Assembly (NCBI GenBank): GCA_030648135.1
Contig: JAUSIF010000046.1
Span: forward strand, 1 to 5,343
Source: Xanthobacteraceae bacterium
Lineage (GTDB): Bacteria > Pseudomonadota > Alphaproteobacteria > Rhizobiales > Xanthobacteraceae
DNA length: 5,343 nt
Direction of reading: 5' to 3'
In this document: positions 1 to 4,606 of the stretch, piece after piece
Numbering within the stretch: position 1 is the stretch's first letter
Layout of the letters: every line of letters starts with the position of its first letter
Notes under the pieces: model-generated
The model's input: only the letters and a program-made list of their open reading frames with translations
What the model was told of the DNA's origin: nothing
Database searches by the model: none
Position numbers and translations under genes: made by a program

Positions 1-656
1 ATCACGCCACCCGCATCGCGGCCAAGGAAGGCGCCGGAACGCTGGTGTGGGCGCGCCGCTTCGATCGGGTGGAGTTTGCGGTGGTGTTAGAGCCGGAGGA
101 GCCGCTCGCCAACGCCCGCCGCGCGTTCTATGCGGGTCAAGCGGCGCTCGCCGACGCGCTCGCGGGTCACGCCCCGCCCGAAACGCTGATCAATTTCGAA
201 TGGCCGGATGCGATCTTCGTCCAGGGCGCGCTGGTGGGTGGCGGGCGCCTCGGCTGGCCGCAAGGCGCCGACGAGAAGGCGCCGCCGCCCTGGCTCGTGT
301 TCGGGGCCATGGTGCGCACCGCGATCATGGAAGCCGGCGAACCGGGCCTGCGCCCGCACGCGACCGCGCTCGAGGAAGAAGGATTCGAAAACCTTGGACC
401 CGGCCGGCTGGTGGAATCCTTCGCGCGCCATCTCATGGTCTTGATCGACGCCTGGCAGGACCAGGGCTTCGGCATCGTGGCGGAATCCTATCTCACGCGC
501 CTGCCGGCCGATGAACCGGTGCAACGCTCGATCGACGGCGTCGGCGATCTTCTGACCCGGCGCAAGGGCAAGCTCGCGGTGGAGAAGCGCCAATTGGTCC
601 CGGCGCTCAAAAAGCTCGCCTGGTTCGATCCGGAGAGCAAGGTTCCATTGCTATGA
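1..656 (+). CDS. Biotin/lipoate protein ligase-like protein (5'-truncated)
   Basis: The frame is open from the first complete codon (position 3) to the TGA at 654-656, so the gene begins upstream. The GTG at 45 is an internal valine (context GTLVWARRF), not a start. The translation resembles the rhizobial biotin/lipoate A/B ligase family. The motif region that reads KWPND in true biotin ligases is here E-W-P-D (198-209), followed by the glycine-rich stretch GALVGGGRL (225-251). A C-terminal segment with GDLL (543-554) fits the small DUF4444 domain that accompanies such ligase folds. Known members transfer biotin or lipoate to a lysine of an acceptor protein. Whether this one is a ligase is doubtful, because lysines expected in both motifs are not seen. 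It is the first visible gene of a coupled operon with FDH-associated genes and overlaps the next gene by ATGA. Family assignment is by recognition of sequence, not by a search. Confidence 0.85.
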   Translation, partial: HATRIAAKEGAGTLVWARRFDRVEFAVVLEPEEPLANARRAFYAGQAALADALAGHAPPETLINFEWPDAIFVQGALVGGGRLGWPQGADEKAPPPWLVFGAMVRTAIMEAGEPGLRPHATALEEEGFENLGPGRLVESFARHLMVLIDAWQDQGFGIVAESYLTRLPADEPVQRSIDGVGDLLTRRKGKLAVEKRQLVPALKKLAWFDPESKVPLL

Positions 657-1192
657 AGCTGTTGCGTACCATCCGGCTCGATCCGTCGGATCGCTTCGTG
701 TTCGAGCATGCGGCCGAGCCCGGCGAGTGGGCGGTCTCCGGCGCCTTTCGGTTCTGGGACGCCGATCCTGACCAGCTTGCGGGCAAGGCGCGCGCTGCCT
801 TTCGCTCGGGCTTCCTCGGTGTCGCTTCGTTTGGCTGGTCGACGCTGGTGCAGATCGTCGAGGCGAAGGAGGAGGATCGTGCGGCGGTGGTAGAGACGCT
901 CGCCGGGCGTCTGGTGGAGCGCTTCGGCGCGCCTGATCTTGCGACCGCGCGCAAGGCGGCGGAAGAAGAAGTTGCCTTCGCCGCCTCGCTTTCGGACCAT
1001 CCCGCCGACACGCTGATTGCCGTACATCGCGTCTTTGAAGACGGCGCGATCCGCGAAGCCTTCCGCACCCTGCGTCCGAAGGACGGGCCGAAGCCGCTGC
1101 GCGCCTTCGCCTTCCTCGAGGTCGAGGGCGAGGACGAGACGCCCGCGGACAAGGTCGATCTCCTGGGGCTCGTCGAAGAGAAGCGCAAATGA
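653..1192 (+). CDS. DUF6505 family protein (FDH-associated, function unknown)
   Basis: This 179-residue soluble protein has no signal peptide or membrane segment. It begins MKLLRTIRLDPSDRFVF and continues with the segment GEWAVSGAFRFW, a pattern I associate with DUF6505 proteins of Hyphomicrobiales, which sit beside FDH genes. The middle (about residues 75-110) is helical and charged, with runs of Glu and Lys. The segment around residues 115-130 (HPADTLIAVHRVFEDGAIREAFRTL) looks like a conserved core. No catalytic or metal-binding motif is visible, and there is no cysteine. The start ATG overlaps the upstream stop as ATGA, with AAGG at 639-642 as a modest ribosome site, so translation is probably coupled to the ligase-like gene. 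The DUF number is from memory; the role in FDH biogenesis is inferred from position only. Confidence 0.8.
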   Translation: MKLLRTIRLDPSDRFVFEHAAEPGEWAVSGAFRFWDADPDQLAGKARAAFRSGFLGVASFGWSTLVQIVEAKEEDRAAVVETLAGRLVERFGAPDLATARKAAEEEVAFAASLSDHPADTLIAVHRVFEDGAIREAFRTLRPKDGPKPLRAFAFLEVEGEDETPADKVDLLGLVEEKRK

Positions 1193-2196
1193 AGGACTTC
1201 TGGCTTTCTTGCGGACATCATCTCTTGGACCGCGATGAGCGCGGCGGGCTGCTCGTGAGCGATGAGTTCCTGAAAGTCTATCTCGCCCGGCCCGAACTCG
1301 CGCCGCCGCCGGAGGCCTGTGTGGTCGAGAAAACATTGCACGCGGCACTGATGAACGACCCACGGCGGGAGATCGGCGCCGACGCGATCGCCTCGATCGC
1401 CGATGCCGATGCGCGCGAGAACTGGACCTTGATGATCGGCTTCCGCGACCATCTCCTGCGCCATCCGACGTTGGAGGCGGCCTATCTCGCGCTCGCGCGC
1501 CAGGGCGTGGGGCGCACCCCGCCGCTCTTTCTCAACCAGCTCGTTCACGTGATCCTGCGCAATGCGCTCGATCCATGCGATGACCCGTTCATCCTGCGCG
1601 CCGGCGAGCTGTTGTTCCGGCCGCAGCGCATCACCAGCCACGAAGGCTCGCTGCTCGCGGCCGACGAAGAGGCGATCGCGGGCACCAACCCGGGCATGGT
1701 TTCACCGCTCGTCTCCATGCTCGGCCTGGAGGCTTCGACCGAGATCGATGTACTCGGCGAGGAGAACGCGCAAAGCTATTTCGAGCGCAGCGACCGCTAC
1801 GACATGGCGCTCGATCTTACCGCCGGACGCCGCGGCCATGCCGCGCTCGCGCGCGTGATCGAACGCTGGGTCAAGCATCTCCTCGCCATCGAAGTGGACG
1901 CCGAGCCGCTGGTCGAATTGCGCGATGCCAAGCTTACCTGGTACATCGGGCTCGACGCCGAGGGCACTCGGATCGGCGATCTCTTGTGGAACGGCGATGA
2001 GTTCGACCAGGCGACGAACGCGCGGGTCGCGGCACTTTATCGGCTGACATTCCGCGATCCCGCGGTCGCGGCCGAAGCGGTCAAGGGCGAGCCGGTCTAT
2101 CTCATTCTGGCCACAACGCCCGAGAAGGTATTGCGCATGAAGCCGCAGAACCTCGTGACTGGCCTGCCGGTCCGGCATTTGGAGGCGGTGAGTTGA
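1189..2196 (+). CDS. DUF6352 family protein (FDH-associated, function unknown)
   Basis: This 335-residue protein starts MKDFWLSCGHHLLDRDERGG, which I recognise as the opening of DUF6352 proteins from rhizobial FDH loci. It has no signal peptide or transmembrane span and should be cytoplasmic. Visible landmarks are an N-terminal W-x-S-C-G-H-H (residues 5-11), the segment TPPLFLNQLVHVILRNALD (about residues 108-126), and LLFRPQRIT near residue 140. The cysteine and paired histidines at the N-terminus could bind metal, but that is speculation. The protein is too large to be a simple adaptor and carries no nucleotide-binding or Fe-S motif I can identify. The ATG overlaps the preceding stop (ATGA), and the end overlaps the next gene (TTGA), placing it inside the coupled operon. 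Function is unknown; involvement in FDH maturation is inferred from context. Confidence 0.82.
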   Translation: MKDFWLSCGHHLLDRDERGGLLVSDEFLKVYLARPELAPPPEACVVEKTLHAALMNDPRREIGADAIASIADADARENWTLMIGFRDHLLRHPTLEAAYLALARQGVGRTPPLFLNQLVHVILRNALDPCDDPFILRAGELLFRPQRITSHEGSLLAADEEAIAGTNPGMVSPLVSMLGLEASTEIDVLGEENAQSYFERSDRYDMALDLTAGRRGHAALARVIERWVKHLLAIEVDAEPLVELRDAKLTWYIGLDAEGTRIGDLLWNGDEFDQATNARVAALYRLTFRDPAVAAEAVKGEPVYLILATTPEKVLRMKPQNLVTGLPVRHLEAVS

Positions 2197-2708
2197 GCAT
2201 TGTCAGACCGCTCAAGAGCATTCCGGTCGGCGTCGTGGTCGAGCGGCGGCTGACTGATAACCCGTGGATCGATCAAGTCTGGCGTCCGGTGGCGGTGCTC
2301 GCCGGCGTACCGGACACCGAACCCTGGACGAAGCTCTCGGAGGAGGGAGGACGCGCCCTGTTCTATGTCGGCGCGGCCGAGGTCGAACTTTATCCATCGG
2401 ACACCACCCAGTATCGGGATAACCTGATGTCGGATTCGCCCTTCTTGTGGGTAGCGCTGCGGCCGACCGAAAGCGAGCCGCCCTATGAGATTGTGGCAGT
2501 GACGGCGGATACCGCCGAGGGCGAAGCCCTGACCGAGACCGGCACCAACCTGGTCGAGCCCGTGCCGATGCCGGATCAGATCGCCGATGAGGTCGCATCC
2601 TTCGTCACTGTGCACCATGTCGAACGAGTATTCTTCAAGCGCAAGCGTGACCGCCCCGATACCGAGGCGCTCGGCAGACGGTCGGTGATTCCGGAAAACA
2701 AGAAATGA
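2193..2708 (+). CDS. DUF3305 domain protein
   Basis: This is a 171-residue soluble protein. The start is a TTG at 2193 that overlaps the upstream stop (TTGA). It is chosen because GGAGG at 2181-2185 lies 7 bases before it and the family-like N-terminus (SIVRPLKSIPVGVVVERR) begins right there. The core matches DUF3305: V-W-R-P-V-A-V-L (about residues 29-36), ELYPSDTTQYRDNL (about 65-78), LWVALRPTESEPPYEIVAVTADTAEGEALTE (about 85-115), and the basic tail VERVFFKRKRDRPD. DUF3305 and DUF3306 are commonly found as neighbouring genes in proteobacterial FDH loci, as here. No catalytic residues are evident and the protein should be cytoplasmic. The basic stretch FKRKRDR could contact nucleic acid or an acidic partner, but that is only a guess. 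It is coupled to the following gene by ATGA. Confidence 0.85.
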   Translation: MSIVRPLKSIPVGVVVERRLTDNPWIDQVWRPVAVLAGVPDTEPWTKLSEEGGRALFYVGAAEVELYPSDTTQYRDNLMSDSPFLWVALRPTESEPPYEIVAVTADTAEGEALTETGTNLVEPVPMPDQIADEVASFVTVHHVERVFFKRKRDRPDTEALGRRSVIPENKK

Positions 2709-3451
2709 ACGACCAGGAAGGATTCCTTACCCGCTGGTCGCGCCGCAAACAGGACGCAGCCAAGGACGACTCCGGACTCGAGCCGAAGCACGATGAAGCG
2801 GCCGCGCCAACGCAAGGCGAGCGGGCACAAGGCGAGGATAAAGATAAAGAAACAAGTCGCGTGGCTGCCGTCCCCAAGGGCGATGCCGCCACGCCCGCGT
2901 TCGATCTTTCGAAGCTGCCGCCGATCGAGGCGATCACCGCGACCACCGACATCCGGCCGTTTCTCGCGCCGGGCGTGCCGGCGGAACTGACCTGCGCCGC
3001 GCTGCGCCGCGTCTGGGTCGCCGATCCGGCCATTCGTGACTATATCGGACTTTCGGAGAACGCCTGGGACTTCACCGCACCGGGCGTGCCGGGGTTCGAC
3101 CTTTCGCCGCCGACCGGCGACCTTAAGCGCATGGTGGCTCAGATATTCGGAGAGAAAAGTCCGGCCGACAAATCCCCGGATCAATCTCTCGCAGCCGGCA
3201 CGAAGCCACTGTCCGTCCCGGACGAGACGGGCGCATCGGCGCAGCAGGCCGAAGCCGACCCCGCCTCTCACCGCATTGTGAATGAGCAAGCCGTGGGCAA
3301 GGACAGAGAAACGGAAACAAAAATTGCTGCGGAGCAAACAACTATTTCCGAACGCGTTGAGGACGATGCCGCAGCGCAACAGGACAATGAGGCAAACGAT
3401 GCCCCGTCTACACGCACAAAACGCGGCCACGGCGGCGCTTTGCCAGCATAA
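2705..3451 (+). CDS. DUF3306 domain protein with long low-complexity tail
   Basis: This 248-residue protein has three parts. Residues 1-65 are a charged linker after the family-typical opening FLTRWSRRK. Residues 66-150 are the DUF3306 core (FDLSKLPPIEAIT, DIRPFLAPGVPAELTCAALRRVWVADPAIRDYIGLSENAWDF). Residues 151-248 are a Lys/Glu/Ala/Gln-rich tail, probably disordered, ending KRGHGGALPA. That ending resembles what I remember from other family members, so the stop is probably genuine rather than a frameshift product. The tail is encoded by DNA of lower GC (73 of 140 bases over 3281-3420) than the upstream genes. The start overlaps the DUF3305 stop by ATGA with only a weak GGA upstream, so coupling is likely needed. 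This is the last gene of the overlapping run; a 121-base gap follows. Function is unknown, with an FDH accessory role inferred from the locus. Confidence 0.85.
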   Translation: MNDQEGFLTRWSRRKQDAAKDDSGLEPKHDEAAAPTQGERAQGEDKDKETSRVAAVPKGDAATPAFDLSKLPPIEAITATTDIRPFLAPGVPAELTCAALRRVWVADPAIRDYIGLSENAWDFTAPGVPGFDLSPPTGDLKRMVAQIFGEKSPADKSPDQSLAAGTKPLSVPDETGASAQQAEADPASHRIVNEQAVGKDRETETKIAAEQTTISERVEDDAAAQQDNEANDAPSTRTKRGHGGALPA

Positions 3452-3572
3452 AAAATTATATCCCCCATAGCCGGAACCTATTGACTCGAACTGCATAGGC
3501 ACTAGGCTTTTTCAGAATAGCTCTCAACAGCGCTTGTTTTGAGCCATTTCGAACAAAGGTTACTGCGAATTT
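3452..3572 (+). promoter_or_regulatory. AT-rich intergenic region, candidate promoter/operator for the torD-fdh unit
   Basis: This is the longest non-coding gap in the window. Hand count over 3451-3570 gives 51 G+C of 120 bases, well below the flanking genes. TTGACT at 3481-3486 is a good -35-like hexamer; TAGGCT at 3503-3508, 16 bases on, is a poor -10 match. Two dyads with 5-base arms and 13-base spacers are present: CCTAT (3477-3481) / ATAGG (3495-3499) around the -35 box, and TTGTT (3534-3538) / AACAA (3552-3556) near the start of the next gene. TAGGC also repeats directly at 3496-3500 and 3503-3507. These are plausible operator half-sites, but short repeats arise by chance and none is proven. 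The promoter call rests mainly on the gap, its composition and the end of the overlapping gene run. Confidence 0.45.
3469..3512 (+). terminator. Weak hairpin plus T-run, possible terminator of the upstream operon
   Basis: AGCC (3469-3472) can pair with GGCT (3505-3508), and CCTAT (3477-3481) with ATAGG (3495-3499), giving a two-tier stem with an internal loop and a 13-base hairpin loop. Five T residues follow at 3508-3512. The stem is short and interrupted, so it would be a poor intrinsic terminator. The same bases hold the promoter-like boxes, so the two readings compete. Confidence 0.2.
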
Positions 3573-4352
3573 ATGCGTGACCAGGGACTCAACGAAGCCA
3601 TCCGCGTCGCCGGCGGGGTAAGCGAACTCGCTCGGCGAATTGGTATTTCGCAGCCGTCCATTTCGAACTGGAACCGCGTTCCCGCCGAGCGAGTCGTCGA
3701 GGTCGAAGCGGCGACCGGAGTCGAACGCGTGGTGCTGCGGCCCGATCTCTACGACAAGGGCAAACCCGTGTCCGTTGACGTCAGCGAATCCGATTCCGCC
3801 CGTGCACAGGAATACATGCTGCTTGCCGTGCTGCTCGGGCGCGCTCCGGATGCGGATCTACTGCGGCGTCTCGCGGAGGTGCGTGCCGATGCTTCCCCGC
3901 TCGGGCTCGCCCACGCCGCGCTCGCGGAAGCGGCCAGCAACACCACGATCGAGAAGGTCGAGCGCGAGTATTTTGATCTCTTCATCGGGCTCGGTCGCGG
4001 CGAACTCCTACCCTACGGCTCTTACTATCTGACCGGGTTCCTGCACGAGCGTCCGCTAGCGCGCCTGCGCGCGGAGTTGAATGAACTCGGGCTCGCCCGC
4101 GCCGAGGGCATTCCGGAGCCCGAGGACCATGTCGCGATCCTGTGCGAGGTGATGGCGGGGCTCGCGGGTGGACGCTTCCCGGCTGCGGCCGGTTCCGACC
4201 GGCAGCTGTTCGAGAAACACATGAAGCCGTGGTTTGGACGCTTTTTTGCGGACCTCGAGCAAGCCGAGGCGGCGAATTTCTACCGCCGGGTCGGCACGCT
4301 CGGGCGAGTGTTCGTCGATATTGAGAATGAGGCCTTCGCGCTGCCGACATGA
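3573..4352 (+). CDS. TorD-family FDH chaperone with N-terminal YdaS/Cro-like HTH domain
   Basis: This 259-residue cytoplasmic protein has two domains. Residues 6-60 form a YdaS/Cro-like helix-turn-helix (LARRIGISQPSISNWNRVPAERV at 19-41, ending LRPDLY at 55-60). Residues 61-75 are a linker. Residues 76-259 are an all-helical TorD/DmsD-type domain with its hallmarks: EYFDLFIGLGRGELLPYGSYYLTG (132-155), PLARLRAELNELG (161-173), PEDH (183-186) and the C-terminal FYRRVGTLGRVFVDIE. TorD-family proteins bind Tat signal peptides of molybdoenzymes and hold the enzyme until its cofactor is loaded. Next to the FDH catalytic gene, the client is almost certainly that subunit. The ATG is used because the HTH begins at once; the nearest ribosome site, AAAGG at 3555-3559, is 13 bases away and weak. 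The stop at 4350 leaves 43 bases before the next gene. DNA binding by the HTH is inferred from homology. Confidence 0.92.
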   Translation: MRDQGLNEAIRVAGGVSELARRIGISQPSISNWNRVPAERVVEVEAATGVERVVLRPDLYDKGKPVSVDVSESDSARAQEYMLLAVLLGRAPDADLLRRLAEVRADASPLGLAHAALAEAASNTTIEKVEREYFDLFIGLGRGELLPYGSYYLTGFLHERPLARLRAELNELGLARAEGIPEPEDHVAILCEVMAGLAGGRFPAAAGSDRQLFEKHMKPWFGRFFADLEQAEAANFYRRVGTLGRVFVDIENEAFALPT

Positions 4353-4395
4353 ATCGGCGTGGGGGACGTCCTAGGATTTACGGAGGGAGACGGCG
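4353..4395 (+). promoter_or_regulatory. Short spacer with palindrome and strong ribosome site
   Basis: These 43 bases separate the chaperone gene from the Tat mini-protein gene. They hold an 8-base perfect palindrome, TCCTAGGA (4369-4376), and a strong Shine-Dalgarno, GGAGGG (4382-4387), 8 bases before the ATG. No -35/-10 pair or terminator is evident, so read-through from the chaperone gene is likely. The strong ribosome site, compared with the weak one on the chaperone, suggests higher translation of the mini-protein. Confidence 0.5.
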
Positions 4396-4593
4396 ATGAA
4401 ACAACAGGACAAGACGACGGTCGGCCGTCGCGAATTTCTTCGCGTGCTCGGCGCCGGCGCAGGTCTGGCGGCCGCGACTGCGGCTCCGCTCGCGACCGAA
4501 GCCGTTGCCGCCGAGACCGACGCGGAAAAGAAAAAAGCGCGTTATCGGGAAACCGATCACGTGAAGACCTTCTATCGAGTCAACCGCTACTAA
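4396..4593 (+). CDS. Formate dehydrogenase region Tat-signal mini-protein
   Basis: This 65-residue protein consists of a Tat signal and a short tail. The n-region is followed by G-R-R-E-F-L-R (residues 10-16, twin arginines 11-12), a hydrophobic Ala/Gly/Leu stretch (17-34), and a possible signal peptidase site near A36-V-A-A39. A charged tail ends YRETDHVKTFYRVNRY. Size, motif order and position between a TorD gene and the FDH catalytic gene match the family named 'formate dehydrogenase region TAT target' (TIGR02811, from memory). Its function is not established. It may be a small exported subunit or assembly factor, or may stay membrane-anchored through an uncleaved signal. GGAGGG at 4382-4387 fixes the start. 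Only 13 bases separate its stop from the next start, so the two are surely co-transcribed. Confidence 0.92.
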   Translation: MKQQDKTTVGRREFLRVLGAGAGLAAATAAPLATEAVAAETDAEKKKARYRETDHVKTFYRVNRY

Positions 4594-4595
4594 GA

Positions 4596-4601
4596 GGGAG
4601 G
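4596..4601 (+). promoter_or_regulatory. Ribosome binding site for the FDH catalytic subunit
   Basis: GGGAGG lies 5 bases before the GTG at 4607 and immediately after the mini-protein stop. It decides the GTG start: the reading frame contains the whole Tat signal downstream of this codon, and no better-placed ATG lies before the twin-arginine motif. Confidence 0.75.
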
Positions 4602-4606
4602 CGCCC

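Noticed and set aside
45..47. GTG as start of the first gene
   Set aside because: The frame is open upstream to the window edge and the upstream residues continue a family-like segment, so this is an internal valine of a truncated gene.
607..1641. 344-codon and overlapping 291-codon (488-1363) open frames on the - strand
   Set aside because: Both are antisense to the ligase-like, DUF6505 and DUF6352 genes, carry no family signal, and have Arg/Ser-rich low-information translations. They are high-GC shadows.
3421..3456. Possible intrinsic terminator directly at the end of the DUF3306 gene
   Set aside because: The GC-rich bases before the stop give only 3-base stems, and the run after it is of A, not T, on the coding strand.
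2576..3502. 308-codon open frame on the - strand opposite the DUF3305/DUF3306 genes
   Set aside because: It lies antisense to two convincing protein families and has no recognisable domain. Its Cys/Arg/Leu-rich composition is typical of antisense frames in GC-rich DNA, and it runs across the intergenic gap.
4369..4376. TCCTAGGA palindrome as an operator
   Set aside because: A single 8-base palindrome without a second copy, placed within an operon and next to a ribosome site, is not enough to claim a binding site.
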